From Bacillota bacterium (lineage in GTDB: Bacteria > Bacillota > Dethiobacteria > Dethiobacterales > Dethiobacteraceae), in contig DUUE01000078.1 in the NCBI GenBank assembly GCA_012841735.1, positions 1-27,107 on the forward strand: a DNA stretch of 27,107 bases, given 5' to 3'. The notes below the pieces were generated by a model, which worked only from the letters and a program-made list of their open reading frames with translations, was not told where the DNA came from and searched no databases. Below are positions 6,746 to 13,754 of this stretch, piece by piece (positions within the stretch are counted from its first letter, which is position 1; every line of letters starts with the position of its first letter). Both the position numbers and the translations under genes were made by a program.

Positions 6746-8411
6746 GCTCCTGTCCTCCTTTGCCGGCAAAAGGCAAGTAAATGTAGAATTCGGTACCCCC
6801 GTCCACTTCACTGGACACGCCTACGCGGCCGCCCTGCAACTCGGCCAGCGTTTTCACCAGGGCCAGTCCCAGTCCGGTGCCGCTGCGGCGCCTGCGGGTG
6901 GAACTGTCTCCCTGGCGGAAACGTTCAAAAATGTGGGGCAAAAATTCCGGGGCTATGCCTTCGCCGTTATCTTTGACGGTTATAACGGCAAAATCGTCTT
7001 CCGCTGCCGCCGATACATGGATCTCGCCCCCGTCTTTGGAAAATTTAATGGCATTGGAAATGAGGTTAAAGATCATCTGGCGGATGCGTTCCGGATCCCC
7101 GTACACCAACGGCAGGTTAACCGGGTGAACATGCAGAGTAACATTATTTTGGTAAGCAATAGCCGACATGGTCCGCCGTACCACACGGAAAATATCATTC
7201 AGATCCACCTGTTCCCTCTCCAGGCGCAGGTGACCTGCATCATATTTGGCCATGTCCAGGATATCGCTGATTAGCATCATCAGCTGTTGGGAACTTGTTT
7301 TGATATCCATCAGGTTTTCCCGCTGCTCCTCATTGAGGGGGCCGGGGATCTCATCCAGGAGCAGTTCGGAAAAAGCCACAATGGAGGTAAGGGGTGTTTT
7401 CAGCTCATGGGTAATGGTGGCCATAAACTCGCTTTTCAGACGGTTATTCTCGGAAAGTTTCTGGTTCAGCTGTGACAGGATCTTTTGGCCTTCCTTCAGG
7501 CGCAGATTGGCCACTTCCAGTTCCCTGGTGCGTGTTCTGACTTTACGCTCCATATTCTGGTATAAATCTTTAAATTTCGCCAACATGGCGGAAAATTCCT
7601 GCGCCAGGGTGGCAACTTCCCCGTAGGCGGGCACATCGGCAAAGGATACGTCCAAATTGCCGCTGCCCGCTTGTACCGCCCTGTCCTTGAGCTCCTGCAG
7701 GGGCCGGACTACCAGGCGACCTGTGATTAAAAGCACTGCAGTCAGGATCGCCAGCCCGAGAAGGGAGCTGAAAAGCAGCAGGCTGAAACGGTTCTGACGC
7801 ACCGCAGCCAGGCTGTCCGCCATGGGAATGGTCACACTGATTGCTCCGGCCAGATCACCGACTTGAAAGCCTTCTTTGGGAAAACCGGCCACATCACTAT
7901 CCCCCGCGGGCATGCCGTGGCAATCCAGGCAGTTTTCCTCCGCAAACAGCGGCACAATATGGCGGTAGACCGGCTCCCCGTTCAATTCGGCGGTGCTGTA
8001 TACATGCACTAAAGTGGGGTCGTCTGCAAACTGCAGCAGCGCATCACGTTCAAACCCATCGGGGGCATTTTCCGGGTTGCGGACCTGAAGCCTGGTTTGC
8101 TTGATGCTGTAGTCTGTCCGCTCAGCCAGGATGTCGCCCACCCCTTTGCCCACCCTTGCCGGGTTCAGGTGCTTAAATTCAAAATTGCCTTCACTGTTAT
8201 AATTAATCCAGTCCTGCTGGGAGGCAATATAAGAGCGCACTGCAATAAACTGTTCCGTAATTACTTCCGCCTGGGTGTGCAGCTTGTCCAGTTCACTGTT
8301 ATAGTAAAACCTGCTGCTGACAACATAATCCAGGAGAAGCAGGGCAATAAACAAAAGGCTGATGATAAAAAAATACCGTCCACCCAGGGTATTACGCCGC
8401 GGCAAATACAT
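6735..8411 (-). CDS. Membrane histidine kinase with extracellular CxxCH haem-binding sensor domain
   Basis: A 558-residue kinase. Membrane helices at about 13-31 and 209-231 bracket an outside region that resembles the DUF3365/Tll0287 fold and holds CLDCH at 161-165, the signature for covalent haem c. HAMP (about 232-285) and a coiled coil lead to the HisKA domain with His335 in ATITHELKTP. The ATPase domain shows the N box (N453), DNGEG (481-485) and GTGLGL (511-516). It probably senses redox state or a gas or ligand at the haem and phosphorylates the adjacent regulator. The ATG has AAAGGTGG 10 nt upstream. Haem attachment is inferred from the motif; cytochrome c maturation genes are not in the window. 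Confidence 0.9.
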   Translation of the reverse strand: MYLPRRNTLGGRYFFIISLLFIALLLLDYVVSSRFYYNSELDKLHTQAEVITEQFIAVRSYIASQQDWINYNSEGNFEFKHLNPARVGKGVGDILAERTDYSIKQTRLQVRNPENAPDGFERDALLQFADDPTLVHVYSTAELNGEPVYRHIVPLFAEENCLDCHGMPAGDSDVAGFPKEGFQVGDLAGAISVTIPMADSLAAVRQNRFSLLLFSSLLGLAILTAVLLITGRLVVRPLQELKDRAVQAGSGNLDVSFADVPAYGEVATLAQEFSAMLAKFKDLYQNMERKVRTRTRELEVANLRLKEGQKILSQLNQKLSENNRLKSEFMATITHELKTPLTSIVAFSELLLDEIPGPLNEEQRENLMDIKTSSQQLMMLISDILDMAKYDAGHLRLEREQVDLNDIFRVVRRTMSAIAYQNNVTLHVHPVNLPLVYGDPERIRQMIFNLISNAIKFSKDGGEIHVSAAAEDDFAVITVKDNGEGIAPEFLPHIFERFRQGDSSTRRRRSGTGLGLALVKTLAELQGGRVGVSSEVDGGTEFYIYLPFAGKGGQEHEQ

Positions 8412-8417
8412 AATGAA

Positions 8418-8457
8418 AAAACCACCTTTGTCTGGTCACCACAGTTTCTGTGGTTTT
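8418..8457 (-). promoter_or_regulatory. Overlapping inverted repeats in the kinase leader
   Basis: A perfect 7-bp, 3-nt-loop dyad (8454-8438, ACCACAG and CTGTGGT) lies 27 nt upstream of the kinase start. Its AAAACCAC side (8457-8450) is also complementary to GTGGTTTT (8425-8418), part of which is the ribosome-binding AAAGGTGG. The two pairings exclude each other. It may instead be a DNA operator. Confidence 0.4.
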
Positions 8458-8491
8458 CGACAGAAGTGGCAGAAAATCCTTTTTAGTGCCA

Positions 8492-8509
8492 AAACAGGCT
8501 GCCCTGTTT
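8492..8509 (-). terminator. Weak hairpin at the lipoprotein gene end
   Basis: AAACAGG and CCTGTTT (7-bp arms, 4-nt loop) form a hairpin that includes bases of the lipoprotein stop codon. The T run after it is only a few bases, mostly within the stem, so termination is uncertain and read-through into the kinase gene is possible. Confidence 0.35.
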
Positions 8510-9473
8510 AGCGTACTTCTATTTTTTTGCACAAACTGTCCGGCAGCTTTTCTTCTTCGTAGTAGAGGGTAACATTGGCATAAGCCAGGGAAGGATTGTT
8601 TTTGTTTACCCCGAAAAGATCCAGCCGTTCTTTCAGCACATCTACCAGCTCATTGATGAACGCACCCATTCTGTTGAGCAGCGCCATCTCGCCGTCTGTC
8701 AGTCTGCCCTGAAAAACGGCGCTGTAAACAAGCTCCAGGTGCAGCGGGTTGCCCAGTTCATCGGTCTGGTAGTTCAGGTTCACGCTTGCCTGCGTTGACT
8801 CCGCCTCCGTTTTTGCCCGGTCCCTGTCAGGCAGTGCCAGGCTGATACTGTAAGCAAATGATTGCGGCAGCGGTTCCAGAGTCCGTTCAATCACCAGGCT
8901 GCCCGCCACGTCAGCCATGCCCGCTTCCACCTCTTCAATTGCCGCCACCAGTGCTTCGGGGTTTTTGTCAATCACATAGAATTCATGCAGCCGCGACACC
9001 GCACCGAGACGTTTTAGCGCAACCAGGGAAATACGCTGCTCCTCCTCAACAGCGGCGGGATAAGCTTCCTGTTCCCAGGAACAGTGAACATTGTCACTTA
9101 CATAGGTGTTTTCCGGCAATAACAGTTTCTCGGGCGTCACCTTCATCAGGTACTCCCTGGCTTCTCCGGCCGATGTGAAAGTACGGGGAAGCTCCGCCTC
9201 CCTGACATACTCTTCCACCGCATCTCCCGCCGCCCCGTAAGCGACAAAACGGCGGAAAAATATTTTATTCCCGCCTGTCAGGCCTTCTTCCAGCAAGACG
9301 CTATAAGGAAAGCCGGGAACAGGAACAAAATCAATATCCGCCAAACGTGTAACTTTATCATCTTCCAAAATATCCAGCTCGGCATCCTGGGGTGGCAGGT
9401 TGTTCAGCTCCAGGGCGGCGCACCCGGTTAATGCCGGCAGTATTAACAGCAAGATAAGAAAAAATTTTTTCAT
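8508..9473 (-). CDS. Putative lipoprotein of unknown function
   Basis: A 321-residue protein with a classic lipoprotein leader: MKKFF, a leucine-rich core and LTGC with the lipidated cysteine at residue 18. The rest is soluble, with an acidic patch soon after the cysteine (DAELDILEDDK) and no family that I recognise. ATG at 9473 is preferred over 9518 because AGAAGGAG lies 6 nt upstream and it begins a proper signal peptide; the longer frame would cover the promoter. The C-terminal half (about 200-321) contains long helix-forming stretches around 'LNRMGAFINELVDVLKERL'. It sits 96 bp upstream of the haem sensor kinase and could be a surface partner, but this is only positional. Confidence 0.75.
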   Translation of the reverse strand: MKKFFLILLLILPALTGCAALELNNLPPQDAELDILEDDKVTRLADIDFVPVPGFPYSVLLEEGLTGGNKIFFRRFVAYGAAGDAVEEYVREAELPRTFTSAGEAREYLMKVTPEKLLLPENTYVSDNVHCSWEQEAYPAAVEEEQRISLVALKRLGAVSRLHEFYVIDKNPEALVAAIEEVEAGMADVAGSLVIERTLEPLPQSFAYSISLALPDRDRAKTEAESTQASVNLNYQTDELGNPLHLELVYSAVFQGRLTDGEMALLNRMGAFINELVDVLKERLDLFGVNKNNPSLAYANVTLYYEEEKLPDSLCKKIEVR

Positions 9474-9513
9474 CTCAGGCTCCTTCTGCCAAGTCACAGA
9501 GAGTGGTATTTTC

Positions 9514-9541
9514 ATCATAACAGATTAAGAATCGTGTTATG
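9514..9541 (-). promoter_or_regulatory. Extended -10 promoter with inverted repeat, upstream of the lipoprotein
   Basis: TGT plus TATGAT (9522-9514, minus strand) is a good extended -10; no clear -35 is present. CATAACA (9516-9522) and TGTTATG (9535-9541) form 7-bp inverted arms separated by 12 bp that cover the -10, as a repressor site would. The ATG is about 41 nt downstream. Confidence 0.45.
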
Positions 9542-9573
9542 TTACTGTTTATTTACAGAATTCGCCCAAGCAA

Positions 9574-10647
9574 TTAATTTTTCTTAATATTTACGGCGGC
9601 CACTCCCAGCCCCATGACCAGCCTGCGCAGCACAGGATGATACATAAAGGGAAGTTTTATGTTTTTCAGCAGGATCTGGCGGCGCAGGCCGGCTGTTTCC
9701 CGGCGGTAACGCTCCGCAAAGCCGTCAAGCCCGTCTTCCATGCTTTTGGCGCAGGCAAGCGCACTGCGAAAAGCAAAACTGAATCCTTCCGCCGAACTGG
9801 GGCTGATCCAGCCTGCCGCCTCGCCGATGAGAGCGGCCCCGCCGCCCGCAGCCGGGAAACGCGGCACACAACGCGGGCGGGCTATAAAAGCCCCTTCCCT
9901 TTTAAGGCATTCATTCAGCCGGTAACCATAGGCGGCAAGTCTTTGCTTCAACTCGCCGAAAGCAACGGCGGCACTCCTGCCGGGCGCCAGGGCGGCCCCC
10001 AGAATAAGCGTCTCCCCTTTGGGAATAGTCCACCCGTAAAAATCGGTAATCCGGGGATCAAAAAAGACTGAAAAATATGGAGGTGCCGCCTGCGCCGGAA
10101 ACCATTCCTGCATAGCCGCATAAAACTTTTGTTCAGTCCCCCCGGCAAAAAGTTTTCTGCCCACCAGGGACAGGGCTCCGTCTGCACCGACAATGCACCG
10201 TGCATTGGCTGTGCACCTTTCCCCTGCCCGTATAAACTGCAGCCTGTAAAAGCTGCCTTCCCGGCGTACATCTTTCACTACGGCAGGGCAGCAGACATCC
10301 ACCGTGTCCGGAATTAATGACACCAGCCAGCGGTCAAATTTTTCCCGGTCCATATTGAGGTAAAAACGCTGGTAATAACGCTCCTGTCCACTCTGCAAAT
10401 CTATGGTGCGCACAACAAAAAGCTGCGGCCCCACCAGCACATCCTTGGGCAGGGCAAGTCCCATCATGCCCAGGGTCTTCTGGGCATCGGGAGCCAAAAG
10501 TCCCCCGCAGCATTTGCGTGCCGGGGTGCTGCCGGCCGGCCGCAACAGGTCCCGCCGGTCGAGGAGCAAAATACGACGGCGGCGTCCCAGCAGCCTGGCC
10601 AGCGTGGCTCCCGCCGGTCCGCCACCCACAATGGCAAGATCATACAT
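9574..10647 (-). CDS. Geranylgeranyl-reductase-like FAD oxidoreductase
   Basis: A 357-residue flavoprotein of the GGR/PHBH superfamily. It has the FAD-binding DLAIVGGGPAGATLARLL (GxGxxG, 8-13), an acidic Asp30 ending strand 2, the KCCGGLL segment (45-51) seen in geranylgeranyl-reductase relatives, VGADGALS around residue 155, and the second FAD motif LIGEAAGWISPSSAEG near residue 275. Members reduce isoprenoid chains or oxidise aromatic compounds; the substrate here cannot be assigned. The ATG at 10647 overlaps the last 8 bp of the HAD phosphatase gene (ATGTATGA), so translation is probably coupled. The open frame upstream to 10791 is only overlap with that gene. Confidence 0.8.
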   Translation of the reverse strand: MYDLAIVGGGPAGATLARLLGRRRRILLLDRRDLLRPAGSTPARKCCGGLLAPDAQKTLGMMGLALPKDVLVGPQLFVVRTIDLQSGQERYYQRFYLNMDREKFDRWLVSLIPDTVDVCCPAVVKDVRREGSFYRLQFIRAGERCTANARCIVGADGALSLVGRKLFAGGTEQKFYAAMQEWFPAQAAPPYFSVFFDPRITDFYGWTIPKGETLILGAALAPGRSAAVAFGELKQRLAAYGYRLNECLKREGAFIARPRCVPRFPAAGGGAALIGEAAGWISPSSAEGFSFAFRSALACAKSMEDGLDGFAERYRRETAGLRRQILLKNIKLPFMYHPVLRRLVMGLGVAAVNIKKN

Positions 10648-11335
10648 CCCCCGGCATCCCCCCTGTATTTTCCTGCTGTCCCTGCGACAGCCCCACCAGA
10701 AGCGCCTCCAATTCCGCCACTGTCCGCACCAGGTGGTCAGGTTTTTCGGCGACAAGTTCTCCTTCATCGCCATAGCCGTACAGGACGGCAACCGGTTTTA
10801 TCCCGTTTTCCCGGGCGGCAATAATATCATATTTACGGTCTCCCACCATCACCGCCTGTGCCCGCTCCGCCTCCGGTATGCACCCCAGCACTTGCGCCAC
10901 AATGTCGGTTTTAACCGGTATCCTGCCGTCATCCCGGGCACCGGCCACTGCGGTGAAATAAGGTGTAAGCCCCATGTGTTGCAGCACCTTTTCCGCCATG
11001 GAAGCAAGTTTCAGCGTCGCCACATACAGACGGCATCCTGTGGCCTGCAGTTTTTCCAGCATACCGGTAATTCCCGGGTATACTCTGTTTTCATACAGGC
11101 CAACCTGCAGGTGATGTTTCCGGTAAACACGGACGGCCTCTTCAGCCTGTCTGCTGTCGAAGCCGCAGACAACCTGGAAAGATTCCACCAGAGGCGGGCC
11201 GATAAAGACCCGGCAGGAATCTGCATCAAGCTCCTCGCTGCCAAAATGCTGCAGGGTATGGTTGAGAGAATGCAAAATGCCCTGTGCCGGGTCTGTCAGC
11301 GTACCGTCCAGATCAAAAAGAAAATGTTTATACAA
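10640..11335 (-). CDS. HAD-superfamily hydrolase (phosphoglycolate-phosphatase-like)
   Basis: A 231-residue HAD phosphatase with a helical C1 cap. Motif I is FLFDLDGTLTD with nucleophile Asp8 and Asp10, motif II corresponds to YVATLK, motif III to a Lys before DIVAQVLG, and motif IV is MVGDRKYDI. The start FDLDGTLTDPAQGI is common in phosphoglycolate phosphatase and 5'-nucleotidase-like members; the true substrate is unknown. TTG at 11335 is chosen because GGGAG is 9 nt upstream; another TTG at 11341 is only 3 nt from that site. It begins 20 bp after the RNA methyltransferase gene and overlaps the flavoprotein gene, so the three look like one transcript. Confidence 0.85.
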   Translation of the reverse strand: MYKHFLFDLDGTLTDPAQGILHSLNHTLQHFGSEELDADSCRVFIGPPLVESFQVVCGFDSRQAEEAVRVYRKHHLQVGLYENRVYPGITGMLEKLQATGCRLYVATLKLASMAEKVLQHMGLTPYFTAVAGARDDGRIPVKTDIVAQVLGCIPEAERAQAVMVGDRKYDIIAARENGIKPVAVLYGYGDEGELVAEKPDHLVRTVAELEALLVGLSQGQQENTGGMPGDV

Positions 11336-11355
11336 AAACAATCACTCCCGCCCGT

Positions 11356-12504
11356 TCATTCGTGCCTGCCGCCCGTTGGTTCCGGTCCGAAATACTGGTA
11401 AAAGTGGCATTCAATCCTGCCGTTATACAACTTTCTTTTTTTTGCCGCCGGGCGGCCAAAAAGCCGCTCAAAGCCTTTATGCGATGTAAGGACAAAACAG
11501 GACCAGGTGGGCAGCTGCTCACGGAGCAACCTGCCCAGTTCCCGGTAGATTTTTTCCGCTTCCCGTACTTCACCCAGCCGTTCACCGTAAGGCGGGTTGC
11601 ACAGCAGGCAACCGTATTCGAAACGGGAGCGGAAAGCGGAAAAAGGCAGGCGCTGAAAATGGATCACGTTCTCCAGGCCCGCCCGGCGGGCATGGTGGCG
11701 TGCCAGGCGCAGCACTTTTTCATCAATGTCGGTGCCCAGAATACGCACTTTCCTCTCCCGGCGGGCAACTTCTTCCGCCTCCTGCCGGGCAAGACGCCAC
11801 AGGCGTTCAGGTATGCGCGACCAGTTTTCCGCGCTGAAACGGCGCCTGCCGCCGGGGGCGATATTCAAAGCCAGCAGTGCCGCCTCAATGGGTATGGTTC
11901 CCGAACCGCAAAACGGGTCGGCCAGCACTCGCTCCGGCGGCCACTTGCTCAAACGCACCAGGGCAGCCGCCAGCGTTTCCCGGAGCGGGGCGGCGGCTGC
12001 CAGCTCCCGGTAACCGCGCTTGTGCAGACCGGCGCCGCTTGTGTCAAGTGTCAGTGTAGCCCTGTCTTTCAGGAGGGCAACTTCTATTTTATAGCTTGCG
12101 CCGTTTTCGGGAAACCAGTTCCGGTGGTAAGCCTGTTTCATTTTCTCCACCACGGCTTTTTTCACAATGGCCTGGCAGTCCGGCACGCTGAAGAGCTTGG
12201 ATTTGACGGCTTTGCCGGTGACGGGGAAAGCGGCGTCGGCCGGCAGCCACTCCGGCCACGGCAAAGCTTTTGTCCCCTCAAAAAGTTCGTCAAAAGTACG
12301 GGCCTCAAACTCCCCCACCTTTACCAGCACCCTGTCGGCGGAACGCAGCCAGAGGTTGGTCCGGCAGATGGCTTCCTCATCGCCGTAAAAAGTAACACGG
12401 CCGTTTTCCACCATTTGTTCTTTATATCCCAGCTCTTTCAGTTCAGCGGCCACCACGGCCTCCAGGCCGAAAGCGGCGGTAGCAATCAGTTCAATTTTTG
12501 CCAT
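11356..12504 (-). CDS. THUMP-domain RNA N2-guanine methyltransferase (RlmL/YpsC family)
   Basis: A 382-residue enzyme of COG0116. The N-terminal half holds a ferredoxin-like plus THUMP region (about 1-160) that grips RNA; the C-terminal half is a Rossmann-fold SAM methyltransferase with DPFCGSGT (196-203), GTDIDEKVL (257-265) and the catalytic NPPY (303-306) that marks N-methylation of bases. By analogy with RlmL it methylates guanine N2 in 23S rRNA. It lacks the RlmK half found in the enterobacterial fusion, like Bacillus YpsC. ATG at 12504 has TAAGGAG 8 nt upstream. No clear promoter was seen; it may be read from the flavodoxin-FMN genes upstream or from an unrecognised site. Confidence 0.9.
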   Translation of the reverse strand: MAKIELIATAAFGLEAVVAAELKELGYKEQMVENGRVTFYGDEEAICRTNLWLRSADRVLVKVGEFEARTFDELFEGTKALPWPEWLPADAAFPVTGKAVKSKLFSVPDCQAIVKKAVVEKMKQAYHRNWFPENGASYKIEVALLKDRATLTLDTSGAGLHKRGYRELAAAAPLRETLAAALVRLSKWPPERVLADPFCGSGTIPIEAALLALNIAPGGRRRFSAENWSRIPERLWRLARQEAEEVARRERKVRILGTDIDEKVLRLARHHARRAGLENVIHFQRLPFSAFRSRFEYGCLLCNPPYGERLGEVREAEKIYRELGRLLREQLPTWSCFVLTSHKGFERLFGRPAAKKRKLYNGRIECHFYQYFGPEPTGGRHE

Positions 12505-12533
12505 GCATGTCTCCTTACTCTGATACGGTAATT

Positions 12534-12556
12534 GCCGGCAGCCGGCGCCTGCCGGC
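12534..12556. repeat. GC-rich perfect palindromic hairpin
   Basis: GCCGGCAG (12534-12541) and CTGCCGGC (12549-12556) are perfect 8-bp inverted arms around a 7-nt loop in the 107-bp gap between the FMN-binding protein and the RNA methyltransferase genes. A second, smaller hairpin (CCGCC/GGCGG, 12578-12590) lies upstream of it on the minus strand and precedes AGCTTTTT. Neither is a textbook terminator; together they may partly separate the two genes. Confidence 0.5.
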
Positions 12557-12608
12557 CCGGGCAGGGAAAAAGCTTGTCCGCCAGGGGCGGGTGGGAAAAT
12601 TGCAGGGT

Positions 12609-12624
12609 GTTCTAGCCTGACCCC
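12609..12624. repeat. Direct repeat copy 1 at FMN-protein gene end
   Basis: Reads GGGGTCAGGCTAGAAC on the minus strand, covering the last codons (Gly-Ser-Gly) and stop of the FMN-binding gene. The partner copy at 13083-13098 differs at one base of 16. Confidence 0.6.
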
Positions 12625-12992
12625 AAGGCTTTTTCTACTGCTTTGAGGATTACTTTGCTGCTGTAGGTGGCGCCGGAAATTGTGTCTACCTGCAGCGACT
12701 GTTCTGCAATAATGCGGTCGGTTATTTTTTCCCCCGCCGCACCCCTGCCGTGGTCATGCCGCTGGATGTCAATAGCCGTAATTTTCCCGCCGGCCACAGT
12801 CACTGTCAGTTCCACACCAATGGGGCCGGCTTGTATGCTGCCGGGGTAAACCCCGTCGGCAACCTGCCCGGGGTTAATTTCACCAATCTCCATCATTTGG
12901 ATACCCCTGATGCCCCGCCAGAAAGCAATTGCCGCGCCACCGGCAAACAGCACAACCAGCGCCAGTAAAACAGGCAATACTTTTTTTCTCAT
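12612..12992 (-). CDS. Membrane-anchored FMN-binding domain protein
   Basis: A 126-residue protein: an N-terminal membrane helix (about 5-26, start MRKK, hence domain outside) and an FMN-binding domain like that of NqrC, RnfG and NosR. The segment DTISGATYSS (103-112) matches the flavinylation motif in which ApbE links FMN to the final Thr (T109). It probably carries electrons at the outer membrane face. ATG has GGAGGAGG 9 nt upstream. It follows the HemG-like flavodoxin by 93 bp, suggesting an electron pathway between a cytosolic and a surface flavoprotein, though no direct partner enzyme is seen. Confidence 0.88.
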   Translation of the reverse strand: MRKKVLPVLLALVVLFAGGAAIAFWRGIRGIQMMEIGEINPGQVADGVYPGSIQAGPIGVELTVTVAGGKITAIDIQRHDHGRGAAGEKITDRIIAEQSLQVDTISGATYSSKVILKAVEKALGSG

Positions 12993-13082
12993 CTTGCAGC
13001 GCCTCCTCCGCTTACTCCCGTTTAAAAATACCAGCTCTTACCTGCTATCCCGCAGGCTGCTTCTGGCAACTGAGAACAGGAA

Positions 13083-13098
13083 GTTCTAACCTGACCCC
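13083..13098. repeat. Direct repeat copy 2 at flavodoxin gene end
   Basis: Reads GGGGTCAGGTTAGAAC on the minus strand, again encoding Gly-Ser-Gly-stop, at the end of the HemG-like gene. See copy at 12609-12624. Confidence 0.6.
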
Positions 13099-13565
13099 CC
13101 GAAGAGAGCGGCGCTGAGCCTGTCTATCCCGGCCCGCGAAATATTTTCCACAGTCCGGTCTACCCCTGCAATTTTTTTCACTATGGCCCGTTCAAGGAAA
13201 TTCATTTTTTCAAAATAATAGGCATACCCCAGGTGTTCAACAGCTCTGGCGGCGGCAAGCAACTCTGCGGGAAACGCGGCCTGCAGCTGTGCTGCCACAG
13301 CGGCTGCATTGGCACAGCAGAGAAAAAGGCCCACCTTTTTTTCCAGGAGCTGTGAAAGGTATGCCCGGCAAAAAGTTGCCGTTTCTTTCTGTATTTTCCC
13401 CATGCGGATGGAGCCGCCTATAATCACAGTATCATAACCGGACGGGTCCGCCTGGCATTTCTGCAGGTTGGCCAGTGTAATCCCGCCGGGTGCCTGGGCT
13501 GCCAGCATTTCGGCACATTTCTGCGTACACCCGTGCCTGCCGGCATAAACAATGAGTGTCTTCAC
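13086..13565 (-). CDS. HemG-like flavodoxin-domain protein
   Basis: A 159-residue flavodoxin-fold protein resembling menaquinone-dependent protoporphyrinogen oxidase HemG and flavodoxin_5 members. It starts MKTLIVYAGRHGCTQKCAEML, where the loop after strand 1 binds the FMN phosphate, followed by DTVIIGGSIRMGKI, typical of HemG, and GLFLCCAN. GTG at 13565 is chosen: GGTGAG lies just upstream and the protein then begins at strand 1; the frame to 13715 has no support and would cover the promoter. Activity on protoporphyrinogen is uncertain; other haem genes are absent from the window. Probably co-transcribed with the FMN-binding protein downstream. Confidence 0.8.
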   Translation of the reverse strand: MKTLIVYAGRHGCTQKCAEMLAAQAPGGITLANLQKCQADPSGYDTVIIGGSIRMGKIQKETATFCRAYLSQLLEKKVGLFLCCANAAAVAAQLQAAFPAELLAAARAVEHLGYAYYFEKMNFLERAIVKKIAGVDRTVENISRAGIDRLSAALFGGSG

Positions 13566-13602
13566 CGCTCTCACCCCAAAAGATAATATTAACCGGATAT
13601 TT

Positions 13603-13631
13603 ATTGTAACATTGTTACCACGGGAACACAA
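13603..13631 (-). promoter_or_regulatory. Promoter of the flavodoxin gene with operator-like palindrome
   Basis: Minus strand TTGTGT (13631-13626), 17 nt, then TACAAT (13608-13603) with an upstream TG, a good sigma-A type site 38 nt before the GTG start. The perfect dyad GTAAC-AAT-GTTAC (13618-13606) overlaps the -10 box and part of the spacer, a place where a repressor would block RNA polymerase. The regulator is unknown. Confidence 0.6.
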
Positions 13632-13682
13632 TATTTCTCCTGCGCTGCCGCAAATAACCGGCGGCAGTTTGCCCGGGGACGC

Positions 13683-13710
13683 AAAAACGCAGGGAAATCC
13701 TGCGTTTTTT
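13683..13710 (-). terminator. Strong terminator of the chemotaxis operon
   Basis: AAAAACGCAGG and CCTGCGTTTTT form 11 perfect base pairs around a 5-nt loop, with T tracts on both strands. It lies 45 bp after the HD-GYP stop codon and should end the operon; it could also stop plus-strand readthrough. Confidence 0.85.
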
Positions 13711-13754
13711 GGCAAATCTGTATTTACCTCTGAAACAGACTGCTGCCCGTTTTG

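Noticed and set aside
10648..10791. Extension of the flavoprotein gene to 10791
   Set aside because: Only an alternate frame of the HAD phosphatase gene; the FAD fold begins at 10647.
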